This document shows positions 9,587 through 16,996 of a stretch of DNA of 64,000 nucleotides, one piece after another (the first letter of the stretch is position 1; the number at the start of each line of letters is the position of its first letter). The stretch is from Nitrospirota bacterium (GTDB lineage: Bacteria > UBA2233): contig WOZJ01000066.1 of assembly GCA_011620345.1 (NCBI GenBank), forward strand, positions 1 to 64,000. The letters are read 5' to 3'. Below the pieces are notes generated by a model. The model saw nothing but the letters and a program-made list of their open reading frames with translations, was not told where the DNA came from and ran no database searches. The translations under genes were made by a program, and so were the position numbers.

Positions 9587-10822
9587 ATGGCAAACGCATC
9601 TCCCGAGCGAGAGCTTTTTGAACTTTTGGAACTATGCCTGGATTGTCAAGTGTGTCAAGGAAAATGCGCCTTGTTCGATGTGTTGTTCGACGAGCCCAAC
9701 GGGATGGAACCGCTACTGCTTAGAATATCGCATCTTGCCTCTTTGTGCTCGCTCTGCGGGCGCTGCACGCTTGTTTGTCCCTACCAAAACGGCAAGCTTG
9801 GGACCAAAAGCCTGATTCGGCCAGTCCTTGCGCTCAAGGGGGCCGCACTTCGGGAAGAACAAAAGGGCCTTGGGCGCTCTTTGGAGCGGCTTTTCTGGAG
9901 AGAGCTCCCGTTGTTTCTCGATCTGGCCAGGCGATTCGGCTCGATTAGCGATGCCCTTCTATCTCGGCCTTTTTTGCGTGGGCTCCTTGGCCGAATGTTA
10001 GATCTTGACCCCAAGGCAAGCCTGCCCTCGTTCTCTAGGGCAAGCCGTTTCCAACGCAATCCGGGCCAACGGGGCCTCAAGCGGTCGTCCAAGCTCACCG
10101 GCCAAAAGTTTGTCGTGTTTGATTCGTGCCTGACGCGCGCCTTTTTCCCGGACGAAGCGCAAAAGGCATGCGCGTTGATCGAAGGGTTCGGCGGAGAGGC
10201 CACGCGGATCCAAAAAGGTTGTTGCGGCATGGTTGCCCTCGAGCGCGGGCTCGAGTCTTTTGCCAGGAAGCGCTACCAAAGGCCACTGCTGAAACGATTC
10301 CAAAGGGCAAAAGAAGGCGGGTTCCAGAAGGTCTTGTTCCTCGAGCCGACCTGCCTTTTCGCGCTTCTTGCTTTTCCGGAGGAGCTTCAAGCGTTCGGGA
10401 TAGAAAAAACCGACCTGCTTCTAGCATCGGATTTTCTTTCTCTGGTTGCTGGGAACGAACATCCATACGGAGATCCCCAATCAAAGGTCGTCTACCAGCC
10501 GCCGTGCAGCCATGACTCGCAGGTCGCATCAGGTTGGCTGAAAGGGGCCTTTGAATCCGGTTCGGTTCAAACCCTCGAGGGCACATGTTGCGGCATGCAG
10601 GGATCTTTGGGGTTTCGGAAAAGCGCAAGGGAAGACCGAGAGCGGTTTGCCAAACGTTTTTCACGGGAATTGCGGGCGCAGAAAAACGCTTTATGGGTCC
10701 ACGACTGTTCGCTTTGCTTGATCCTCGCCCGTTCGATCGGAGAACAAAAAAGCATGACCAGGCTGGACATTTTATGGGATCTTTATTCCAATTCAACGCA
10801 AACCAAGGAGGCAATCTCATGA
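9587..10822 (+). CDS. Iron-sulfur protein with two [4Fe-4S] motifs and two CCG domains (GlpC/HdrD-like)
   Basis: A 411-residue soluble protein. Two CxxCxxCxxxC ferredoxin motifs lie near residues 17-28 and 47-58. The C-terminal two thirds hold two CCG (cysteine-rich) domains: GCCGMVALE near residue 213, and PPCSHDS with GTCCGMQGSLG near residues 305-345. This is the layout of anaerobic glycerol-3-phosphate dehydrogenase subunit C, HdrD and LldE/GlcF-like electron-transfer subunits, where CCG domains bind iron-sulfur clusters and pass electrons to quinone or disulfide. No dehydrogenase subunit is adjacent. Instead its stop overlaps the next start (ATGA), coupling it to a B12/radical SAM protein. 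The ATG at 9587 is chosen because it sits just before the motifs and after a good promoter; an upstream ATG at 9383 would run through the promoter. Confidence 0.85.
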   Translation: MANASPERELFELLELCLDCQVCQGKCALFDVLFDEPNGMEPLLLRISHLASLCSLCGRCTLVCPYQNGKLGTKSLIRPVLALKGAALREEQKGLGRSLERLFWRELPLFLDLARRFGSISDALLSRPFLRGLLGRMLDLDPKASLPSFSRASRFQRNPGQRGLKRSSKLTGQKFVVFDSCLTRAFFPDEAQKACALIEGFGGEATRIQKGCCGMVALERGLESFARKRYQRPLLKRFQRAKEGGFQKVLFLEPTCLFALLAFPEELQAFGIEKTDLLLASDFLSLVAGNEHPYGDPQSKVVYQPPCSHDSQVASGWLKGAFESGSVQTLEGTCCGMQGSLGFRKSAREDRERFAKRFSRELRAQKNALWVHDCSLCLILARSIGEQKSMTRLDILWDLYSNSTQTKEAIS

Positions 10823-12264
10823 AGGTGTTGTTCTTGAACCCGCCTATGGGTAACTGGGTTACCTGGGGCAAGCATATCACCATCAACCCCCATTTAGCCC
10901 AGGTAGCCGCCTACGTGCGCGAAAATACACCCCTAGAGGTCGTAGCCCTCGATGCCAGGGTGGATGAGATGGATGCCGAAAGGACGCTCGAGGCGATCGC
11001 CAAGGAAAGGCCCGACGTCGTCTATCAGGGCAACGTGGTCGTTACGGCCGGCGGGGCGGCCACCGTGGCCAGGACAAACGCAATGTTCCAAAAGATCAAA
11101 GCACGCTTCCCGGGAATTTTGACCGTTGGTGGCGGTTTGATGTATTCGGCCATCCCCGTTGAAGCGCTCCAGAAGGTACCCTCGATAGATTTTTTGACCA
11201 TTGGGGAAACGGAAGAAACGCTTGCCGAGCTTTTGGAGGCCCTTCTGAAGGGCTCTCAAGGCTTTGGCGCAATCCGGGGGCTTGCCTGGAGGGAAGACGG
11301 TGAAGTCCGGCTGAACGCGCCCAGGCCGCTTATACGGGACCTCGATTCGCTGCCCATGCCCGCCTACGACTTGTTCCCGATGGAGCGTTACCGGGGGTTC
11401 TCCACGCTCGAGCACTTTTCCGAGGCGCTGACGTCTCGAGGGTGCATGGGAGGGTGCGGTTTTTGCTACGAATGGTGGCTTTACGACCCAAGAAGGCCCG
11501 AGGATTTCTTGAGCTACAGGTCACGCTCTGGCAAGAAGGTGGCCGAAGAGCTCGAGCTGCTCTCGAAAGAATACGGCATCCGTACCGTGAATTTTTTGGA
11601 TGACGATTTTAATGCATCCAGGGAAAAGATTGTCGAGCTCTCACAAGAGCTCATTAGGCGCAACATCAAGATAGACTGGTTCTTCATGGGAAGGGCGGGC
11701 AACTTTGTCAGGGATATGGACCTTGTTTCGCTGATGAAACAGGCAGGCTGCTATTTTGTCCTTATGGGTATCGAGGGCTCGCAAGACGAGGAGAGATTCC
11801 GGATGCTCAAGGGCACTTCCTTTGAACAGATCCGCCAGGCAGTCCAGGCGTTCCGGGCCCACGACATAGGGACGGTCGGTACGTTCATGGTAGGGTTCTG
11901 GGAAGACGACGAAGAGGCAATCAAAAGACGCGTCGAGACGATGGACATGGTTGACCCGGACGTTGCCGCGCTGCAGGTCCTCACGCCCGTCCCAGGATCG
12001 CCCGTATACAAGAAGGCGATGGCCAACGGGCTCATCGAGGTCACGGACTGGGAGCTTTGGGACATCCAGCATGCAATCATGCCGACCAAACACTTGACAC
12101 GAGAACGCTTGCGAGAGTTGGCCGCCTGGGCTCAGGCCGAGTTTTTCAAAAAGCCAGAGCGAATCGAAAGGCTTATGAACGCGAAGCACCCTTGCATCAA
12201 GGCTTCCTGCGCAACCTACATGGAAAACGCCGCCAGGTTTGCCCAGGATAAGGCCTACGTGTAG
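10819..12264 (+). CDS. B12-binding-domain radical SAM protein
   Basis: A 481-residue protein with an N-terminal cobalamin-binding Rossmann-like domain (about residues 1-135) and a radical SAM barrel (about 175-400). The cluster motif CMGGCGFC has CxxxCxxC spacing. Related proteins include BchE-type cyclases and B12-dependent methyltransferases; the substrate is unknown. There is no His in a DxHxxG motif, so the base-off B12 mode (as in class B methylases) is expected. AAGGAGG at 10805-10811 fixes the start. Coupling to the CCG-domain protein suggests that protein may supply electrons, but this is inference. A strong hairpin follows the stop. Confidence 0.87.
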   Translation: MKVLFLNPPMGNWVTWGKHITINPHLAQVAAYVRENTPLEVVALDARVDEMDAERTLEAIAKERPDVVYQGNVVVTAGGAATVARTNAMFQKIKARFPGILTVGGGLMYSAIPVEALQKVPSIDFLTIGETEETLAELLEALLKGSQGFGAIRGLAWREDGEVRLNAPRPLIRDLDSLPMPAYDLFPMERYRGFSTLEHFSEALTSRGCMGGCGFCYEWWLYDPRRPEDFLSYRSRSGKKVAEELELLSKEYGIRTVNFLDDDFNASREKIVELSQELIRRNIKIDWFFMGRAGNFVRDMDLVSLMKQAGCYFVLMGIEGSQDEERFRMLKGTSFEQIRQAVQAFRAHDIGTVGTFMVGFWEDDEEAIKRRVETMDMVDPDVAALQVLTPVPGSPVYKKAMANGLIEVTDWELWDIQHAIMPTKHLTRERLRELAAWAQAEFFKKPERIERLMNAKHPCIKASCATYMENAARFAQDKAYV

Positions 12265-12297
12265 AGCAGCATGCCAAGGCAAAAGCCTTGCAGCCTT

Positions 12298-12341
12298 AAA
12301 GGTCAACAGCCGGGGATACAACACCCCGGCTGTTGACCTTT
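12298..12341. terminator. Bidirectional hairpin between convergent genes
   Basis: A perfect 18-bp stem (12298-12315 pairs with 12324-12341) with an 8-base loop lies between the radical SAM gene and cyanase. AAA/TTT at the stem ends gives a short T-run in both directions. A smaller 6-bp hairpin (12275-12290) precedes it. Confidence 0.8.
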
Positions 12342-12348
12342 GTATGGG

Positions 12349-12786
12349 CTAGTAAGGGCTGTAGGGCAAGAATTTGGAATCGATAGTGACGATGGCCCGG
12401 TCTCCTTTCCGCTCAAAATGAACCTTCACGTCCACAGCGGAAAGAATGCCGTCCCCGAAGTTTTCGTAAGTCAGCTCTTTGATCGCCTCGCCGTAGAGGT
12501 CTACCAGTTCGTTTAGCCTGGCCATGAACGTATCGGTGGAACGGATAGGAATGGTCGAGAGGTATTCGGCAAGGCCCGTCTCGATCTCGAGCAGCGCTGC
12601 AAGCTTTTCGGCAGCCTCGAAGGGAAGGCGCTGCTGGCCGAATAGCGTTGAGACGAAGAATACGGGGTCGACCCCGATGTGCTCGGCGACGTCTTTGAAT
12701 TCCAGCCCCTTTTGGTCCATTTTGGACCGTACTACATCACGGACGTCGTCGATATAAACCTCTTCGGACGTGTGGTTTCCGTTCAT
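12349..12786 (-). CDS. cynS: Cyanase (cyanate hydratase)
   Basis: A 145-residue enzyme that converts cyanate and bicarbonate to carbamate and CO2, then ammonia. The N-terminal helical DNA-binding-like domain (about residues 10-78) includes LFGQQRLP. The C-terminal catalytic domain keeps all three active-site residues: Arg90 and Glu93 in ARLNEL, and Ser116 in FGDGILSAV. These correspond to Arg96, Glu99 and Ser122 of the E. coli enzyme. It is slightly shorter than the usual 150-156 residues. It lies 24 bases after the luciferase-like oxidoreductase gene on the same strand, with AAGGAGAA in front of the ATG, so the two are likely cotranscribed. No carbonic anhydrase or cyanate transporter gene is adjacent. 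Confidence 0.95.
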   Translation of the reverse strand: MNGNHTSEEVYIDDVRDVVRSKMDQKGLEFKDVAEHIGVDPVFFVSTLFGQQRLPFEAAEKLAALLEIETGLAEYLSTIPIRSTDTFMARLNELVDLYGEAIKELTYENFGDGILSAVDVKVHFERKGDRAIVTIDSKFLPYSPY

Positions 12787-12810
12787 TGCGAAATTCTCCT
12801 TACAGGTTCG

Positions 12811-13827
12811 TTAGCTTTGCAAGATAGCGGCGGCGCTTTTCCAGCGCTCTGGTTCTTGTGTGGGAAGGCTTGGCGTGTAAAAGCTTATCCTGTTCAGCAC
12901 GCCTTCGTACTTCGAGCGAACTTTATAGGCAACCTCTTCGAGAGCGCCTTGTTCTACCATCATCTCGACCAGCGCCCCGGGAAGCTGGGCAGGCATGGCG
13001 TCCCAATTGCCTTCGGCGGCAAGGCGGGTCAGCCTATCGCCAACATCCTCCCAGCCGTGGTGGGAAAGGACCCTCCTGTATGCCTTGGTCGATGCATAGA
13101 AAGAAATCTGCATCTTGGCGAATTCTAGCTGGGATCGAACCTCTTCTTTCGTATCTCCGATGGCGACGAACGCGGAGCTGGCAAGGGTGATCTCGTCAAT
13201 GCTACGGCCAGCCTTTTTGGCCCCCTCTTGGACCTCTGGCAGGACGAGTTCCTTGAGGAACGATACCGTATGCAACGGGTGGATGTGGAACCCGCCGCAG
13301 AGTTCTCCTGCCAGTTTGCATATGTAGGGGTTGACGCCGGCGACGTAGAGTGGGATGTTAGGGTGCTGAATCGGGCCCGGGTTGAAAAACGGGGTCATAA
13401 GCGTGAAGGTGTAAAACTCCCCTCGAAAATCGAGCGGATCGCCGTTCTGCCAGCACCCCCAAATCGCACGGAGCGCAAGGATCAATTCCCTCAACCTTGG
13501 CCCAGGCCTGTCCCAGGGGACGCTAAACCGCCTTTCGTTGTGGCCTTTGACCTGGGTGCCGAGCCCCAGGATAAACCGACCGTTCGAAAAGTTCGCCAGA
13601 TCCCATGCGGTGTAGGCGAGTACCATGGGCGAACGGACGAAAGCGATCGCAACCCCCGTCCCAAGCTCTAGCCTTTTGGTGTGCTCCGCGGCCAATACCA
13701 GCGGCAAAAAGGGCTCGTGGCTCGATTCGACGCTAAAGAGCCCGCTTATTCCTGCCTCTTCCGCAGTTTTGGCGAATACATCCGCCCCTTGAATGCCAAA
13801 GGGAGGAAGTCCAACGTCGAACTTCAT
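12811..13827 (-). CDS. Luciferase-like (LLM class) flavin/F420-dependent oxidoreductase
   Basis: A 338-residue TIM-barrel protein of the bacterial luciferase superfamily. Family segments are GISGLFSVESSHEPFLPL near the N-terminus, GTGVAIAFVRSPM, NFSNGRFILGLGTQVKGHNE (cofactor phosphate region) and YVAGVNPY. It resembles the group annotated as F420-dependent LLM oxidoreductases, but F420 and FMN users cannot be separated by eye, and no F420 biosynthesis gene is in the window. The ATG at 13827 is preferred over one at 13878 because AGGGGGT precedes it and the barrel begins at once. It is first in an operon with cynS. Confidence 0.87.
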   Translation of the reverse strand: MKFDVGLPPFGIQGADVFAKTAEEAGISGLFSVESSHEPFLPLVLAAEHTKRLELGTGVAIAFVRSPMVLAYTAWDLANFSNGRFILGLGTQVKGHNERRFSVPWDRPGPRLRELILALRAIWGCWQNGDPLDFRGEFYTFTLMTPFFNPGPIQHPNIPLYVAGVNPYICKLAGELCGGFHIHPLHTVSFLKELVLPEVQEGAKKAGRSIDEITLASSAFVAIGDTKEEVRSQLEFAKMQISFYASTKAYRRVLSHHGWEDVGDRLTRLAAEGNWDAMPAQLPGALVEMMVEQGALEEVAYKVRSKYEGVLNRISFYTPSLPTQEPERWKSAAAILQS

Positions 13828-13876
13828 CGAAACCCCCTGTTCGCTATTTGGTAGACCTCGCATTCCACGCCAAGCC

Positions 13877-13885
13877 ATTCTAGCA
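13877..13885 (-). promoter_or_regulatory. Possible extended -10 promoter for the LLM-cynS operon
   Basis: The minus strand reads TGCTAGAAT, an extended -10 (TGn plus TAGAAT), about 50 bases before the ATG at 13827. There is no good -35 hexamer. Confidence 0.4.
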
Positions 13886-13910
13886 CGTATGGAATCCGAT
13901 CCCCAGAGTT

Positions 13911-13938
13911 AAAAAAAAGCAACGCCGGGGCGTGCTTT
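13911..13938 (-). terminator. Intrinsic terminator of the MFS gene
   Basis: On the minus strand a 9-bp hairpin with one bulged base (AAAGCACGC, a CCCG loop, GCGTTGCTTT) runs into a tract of at least eight T. It sits about 95 bases after the MFS stop codon and upstream of the LLM promoter. Confidence 0.8.
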
Positions 13939-14031
13939 CGAGGTTCTGGCCGTATGAGTACAGATTGCCGCCGAATCAGGCTAACAGGGCCCAATGAGCC
14001 CCGCTAGCCAAGCAGCAAGCGCGAGCAGCGG

Positions 14032-15336
14032 CTAGGCTGCTCGAGGGGTTCGCCCCGCCCTCATTGGTTTCAGAGCAAACACGCTAAGGCTTACGAGCAG
14101 AAGAATCAGGCCGAACACCGAAAGTGTTTTGCCGACACCGATGGCGTCTAGCAGGTAGCCCGCGGTCAGCATACCGATGGGGGTCGCAGCCTGTGTGGTG
14201 GTGCTAAACGTCGTGAACACCCGGCCCAAAAGGCGCATAGGCGCCTGCGTTTGGAGGGTCGTTACGAACATGACGTTCATCGTCGTCGTACAGCTTCCCA
14301 TCATCATCGAGAGTACTAGCGCAAGCGATAGCGAGTGCAGATGCGTGAGCGAGATGAGCACAAGGCCAGCTATTCCTAGCGCCAACCCCATGGCCAGGCC
14401 CTCTTTAAGGTTCTTTCTCAGGTTTGCTAAAAGAAGCGAGGTCGCAAGCGCACCCGCGCCTAGCCCAGACATCATCAAACCCATCGCCTTCGGCCCAGCC
14501 TGCAGGATTCGCTCGGAGAAGACGGAGAACATCAAAGGAAGGGGGTTTAAAGAGAAGTTGTACACGAGCGCAACCGCCATAACGCCAAGGACCACCCGGT
14601 TGTCGAAGAACACGAAGCGCGCGCCCTCCTTAATGTCTTCGAAGACGCTCTGGCTGGAATCCCTTTCGCGTGCTTCCTTAGGAATCCGATCTTGAATCTT
14701 GAGCGGCAGGATGCAAAGCGCCGAGATCAAGAATGTGAGTCCGTCAATATAAAGGACGTTTTGAGCGCCTAGAATCGGGATCAAAACGCCCGAGATGGCA
14801 GGGCCCATCAGTACGCCCGTGTATGTAGTCGACTGGATGAGCGAATTGGCCTCGCGAAGGCGCTCTTTTTCGACAAGGAACGGGATTGAAGTGATCAGCG
14901 CAGGCCCGAACACGGTCGAGACGCAAGAAAACAAGAAGACGCTAAGGCATAGGGTTGGGAAGTTGAGCCATCCGACGTAATAAAGACTTGGAATGCCCAT
15001 CATAAGGACGAAACGGACAATGTCCGTTACAATCATCGTCTTCTTCCTGCTGTGTCGGTCTAAGTAGGCTCCAGCGACCATGCCCAGCGCAATGGCGGGC
15101 AACGTCTGAAGAATGCCTATCATGGCCATTTTAGCGGCTGATCCGGTCAATTCGTACACAAACCACAGCAAGGCCACACGGTTTAAGCCGTCCCCGATCT
15201 GGGAAATGACCTGGCCGAGCCACAGAGAGAAGAAGGGGGGGTTGAGGAGTAGAGGGCGCTTTTTGCCATCTTCTATGGTTTGCCGTCTTCGTGCGAGAGC
15301 GGGCTGATCGAGTAAGGGGGCCTTGGCCATCGCCAT
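14032..15336 (-). CDS. MFS exporter (EntS/MFS_3-like)
   Basis: A 434-residue major facilitator with about 12 hydrophobic segments from residue 30 to 425. The loop 2-3 signature is YLDRHSRKKTMI, the equivalent of GxxxDRxxRR. The N-terminus FFSLWLGQVISQIGDGL is typical of the enterobactin-exporter-like drug and siderophore efflux branch. The substrate is unknown. The ATG at 15336 follows AAGGAG by six bases and is preferred to a TTG seven codons upstream. A near-consensus sigma-54 promoter lies about 60 bases upstream, with dyad sites further out. The gene is followed by its own terminator, so it is a single-gene unit within the sigma-54 cluster. Confidence 0.88.
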   Translation of the reverse strand: MAMAKAPLLDQPALARRRQTIEDGKKRPLLLNPPFFSLWLGQVISQIGDGLNRVALLWFVYELTGSAAKMAMIGILQTLPAIALGMVAGAYLDRHSRKKTMIVTDIVRFVLMMGIPSLYYVGWLNFPTLCLSVFLFSCVSTVFGPALITSIPFLVEKERLREANSLIQSTTYTGVLMGPAISGVLIPILGAQNVLYIDGLTFLISALCILPLKIQDRIPKEARERDSSQSVFEDIKEGARFVFFDNRVVLGVMAVALVYNFSLNPLPLMFSVFSERILQAGPKAMGLMMSGLGAGALATSLLLANLRKNLKEGLAMGLALGIAGLVLISLTHLHSLSLALVLSMMMGSCTTTMNVMFVTTLQTQAPMRLLGRVFTTFSTTTQAATPIGMLTAGYLLDAIGVGKTLSVFGLILLLVSLSVFALKPMRAGRTPRAA

Positions 15337-15397
15337 GAAAATCTCCTTGATTGCCAATTTATTGAGATTATGTCCTGCTTCCTGTCTTTAAAAAAGA

Positions 15398-15413
15398 AGC
15401 AAATTTTATGCCA
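15398..15413 (-). promoter_or_regulatory. Sigma-54 (-24/-12) promoter for the MFS gene
   Basis: The minus strand reads TGGCAT, AAAAT, TTGCT, an exact match to the TGGCAY-N5-TTGCW consensus with the GG-N10-GC spacing and a preceding T. The transcription start should fall near 15388, giving a leader of about 50 bases to the ATG at 15336. Confidence 0.85.
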
Positions 15414-15463
15414 ATTTAGGAGAAGCATGACGATGCATAGCCTACGGCGCTTACCATGACGGC

Positions 15464-15480
15464 TGTATCGCCATGATGCA
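15464..15480. promoter_or_regulatory. Dyad site C, putative activator binding site upstream of the MFS sigma-54 promoter
   Basis: TGTATCG-CCA-TGATGCA differs by one base from the dyad TGNATCA-N3-TGATNCA found in sites A and B. It lies 51-67 bases upstream of the -24 element. Function is inferred from position and repetition. Confidence 0.6.
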
Positions 15481-15528
15481 CTCTTTTGCGATGGATGGCG
15501 CGTAGTAGGCTTGTAACCGGACAAAGGT

Positions 15529-15571
15529 CTAAGGCAGGGTATGCATCATTGTGATGCATACCCTGCCTTAG
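15529..15571 (-). terminator. Perfect 20-bp inverted repeat after the GT4 gene; also contains a dyad site
   Basis: Positions 15529-15548 pair perfectly with 15552-15571 around a 3-base loop, starting five bases after the GT4 stop codon. It can act as a terminator, although the T-run is poor (ACCTTTGT). Its centre is dyad site B, so it may have a second role as activator site. Confidence 0.65.
15542..15558. promoter_or_regulatory. Dyad site B, putative activator binding site
   Basis: TGCATCA-TTG-TGATGCA matches TGNATCA-N3-TGATNCA exactly. It lies 129-145 bases upstream of the MFS -24 element. Site A lies at nearly the same distance from the GT4 promoter. Confidence 0.6.
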
Positions 15572-15576
15572 TTAGT

Positions 15577-16635
15577 CTACAGAAGGGCCAGTTGAGGCTT
15601 TAGGCAGGCGCGGAAGGATTGGCGCACTTCTTGATAGAGGGCTTCATGTTCGTCGATAAAGCGGGTTGCGCTGAAACGTTCCCGTGCCCGTTCGGCACAT
15701 CTCACCCTGTCGAAGTCTGTCAGTTTCTGGCTTTTGATCAGCTCGGCCATTTCTTTGAGGTTCCGAACAACAAAGCCCGTAACGCCCTCCTCGACGAGTT
15801 CGCTCACGGAACCTTTTGGAAAAGCGATGACGGGCGTTCCGCAAAGCATGGACTCTATCATGACCAAACCGAACGGTTCGTCCCATTCTATCGGGAAGAG
15901 CGTTGCCTTGGCCTTCCTTAGGAGACCGACCTTTTCTTTGAAGTTTAAATCGCCCAAGTGCGTTACGTCGCCAAGTCTCATGAGAGGCTTAATTTCTTCT
16001 TTGAAGTAGGGTTCATCCACCCAATGGACCGGCCCCCCGATGCGGAGCGGAACTCCGGCCATGGCCGCCGCCCGTATCGCTGTATGGAGGCCCTTGACTT
16101 TCGTGATACGGCCAAGAAAGGCTACGTAGGCCTCAGGCTTGGAACTCGAAGAAAAGAGAGATATATCAAGGCCATGGTAGATAGTGCGGACGTTGGCGAG
16201 GGGGATTTCTTGGCTTTTTTGGTATTCGGAGATAGAGACGTAGTGCACGTCCGGGAAGTGGGTATAGAGGCTTGAAAGGGTTTCGTTTTTTACGTGATGG
16301 AGCGTGTAGATGCAGGGAATGTCCGGGAGGAACCGCGTAAAGGGAAGCGCGTTTGCTCCGTGCAGATGAACCAAGTCAAAATCACCCTCTCTTACAATAT
16401 CCGTGAACGCGAAGCTGTAGTGGTTAATTTCCCGGTGGACATCCGGAGGCCAGGTGCTCTCTTGATAAATATATCGCAAAAAACCGGAAGTCTTCGAATC
16501 TCCCGTGGCGTACAAATGAACTTCATGACCCTTATCGGTAAGTCCTTCGCAAAGGACATGCACGATCTGTTCGATTCCCCCGTACCGTTTTGGCGGAACG
16601 CTGACATGCGGGTTGCAAACCATGGCGATCTTCAT
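15577..16635 (-). CDS. Glycosyltransferase family 4 protein
   Basis: A 352-residue GT-B retaining glycosyltransferase. The N-terminal acceptor domain starts MKIAMVCNPHVSVPPKRYGG. The C-terminal nucleotide-sugar domain has AYVAFLGRITKVKGLHTAIR, PIEWDEPFGLVMIESMLCGT (the E-x7-E motif) and TPVIAFPKGSVSELV. Donor and acceptor are unknown. AGGAGC precedes the ATG at 16635; an earlier start at 16668 lacks a site. It is far from the LPS genes and has its own sigma-54 promoter, so it probably belongs with the MFS and small-protein genes rather than with core LPS synthesis. Confidence 0.88.
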   Translation of the reverse strand: MKIAMVCNPHVSVPPKRYGGIEQIVHVLCEGLTDKGHEVHLYATGDSKTSGFLRYIYQESTWPPDVHREINHYSFAFTDIVREGDFDLVHLHGANALPFTRFLPDIPCIYTLHHVKNETLSSLYTHFPDVHYVSISEYQKSQEIPLANVRTIYHGLDISLFSSSSKPEAYVAFLGRITKVKGLHTAIRAAAMAGVPLRIGGPVHWVDEPYFKEEIKPLMRLGDVTHLGDLNFKEKVGLLRKAKATLFPIEWDEPFGLVMIESMLCGTPVIAFPKGSVSELVEEGVTGFVVRNLKEMAELIKSQKLTDFDRVRCAERARERFSATRFIDEHEALYQEVRQSFRACLKPQLALL

Positions 16636-16721
16636 GAAACATGCTCCTGTTGTTGTGGTGTAAGGCACCCTAGGATGCTAACTAACTAACACACTTCGCC
16701 CTATCCTTATTCTTATAGCTA

Positions 16722-16737
16722 AGCAAAACTCATGCCA
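16722..16737 (-). promoter_or_regulatory. Sigma-54 (-24/-12) promoter for the GT4 gene
   Basis: The minus strand reads TGGCAT, GAGTT, TTGCT, an exact consensus match with GG-N10-GC spacing. It shares ATTGGCAT and TTTGCTT with the MFS promoter. The start should be near 16712, giving a leader of about 77 bases. Confidence 0.85.
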
Positions 16738-16779
16738 ATGCGTCCTTAAGGTTGTCCGGGGCAGCTCCATACTGCAATT

Positions 16780-16796
16780 CGTATGCTTTTGATACA
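16780..16796. promoter_or_regulatory. Degenerate dyad site E upstream of the GT4 promoter
   Basis: CGTATGC-TTT-TGATACA has one perfect half-site (TGATACA) and one poor one. It lies 43-59 bases upstream of the GT4 -24 element, similar to sites A and C at their promoters. Confidence 0.35.
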
Positions 16797-16868
16797 CAAA
16801 GACTAAGGCCGGCTATCCTCGTGCGGCCGGAAATCCGGAAGAATGCCCGCGGGGTGTTTGTGGCTGAA

Positions 16869-16885
16869 TGAATCAAAATGATTCA
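16869..16885. promoter_or_regulatory. Dyad site A, putative activator site between two divergent sigma-54 promoters
   Basis: TGAATCA-AAA-TGATTCA is a perfect 7-bp inverted repeat matching TGNATCA-N3-TGATNCA. It lies 53-69 bases upstream of the small-protein -24 element and 132-148 bases upstream of the GT4 -24 element. This is the usual place for an enhancer-binding protein. The 361 bases between the GT4 gene and the first small gene otherwise hold only the promoters, a GGCCGG direct repeat (16807 and 16825) and a CTAA microrepeat. Confidence 0.65.
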
Positions 16886-16937
16886 CTCGTATGCGTACAG
16901 CTGTTTGAAAAGCCTGTAGGGGTCCTTTTTTTGAGAG

Positions 16938-16953
16938 TGGCACCGATATTGCA
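16938..16953 (+). promoter_or_regulatory. Sigma-54 (-24/-12) promoter for the three-gene small-protein operon
   Basis: TGGCAC, CGATA, TTGCA matches the consensus TGGCAC-N5-TTGCW at every defined base, with GG at 16939-16940 and GC at 16951-16952. The start should be near 16964, about 17 bases before the ribosome binding site at 16981. Confidence 0.88.
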
Positions 16954-16996
16954 TCCGTTTGTTATTACGAAAAACTATACGGGAAGGAGGACTCGG

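Noticed and set aside
16676-16692. CTAACTAACTAAC microrepeat
   Set aside because: Three units only, in an AT-rich leader. No evidence that it does anything.
16868-16996. N-terminal extension of the first small gene back to ATG 16868 (111 residues in total)
   Set aside because: It would begin inside dyad site A and span the sigma-54 promoter. GTG 16997 has a strong ribosome binding site just downstream of the predicted start of transcription.
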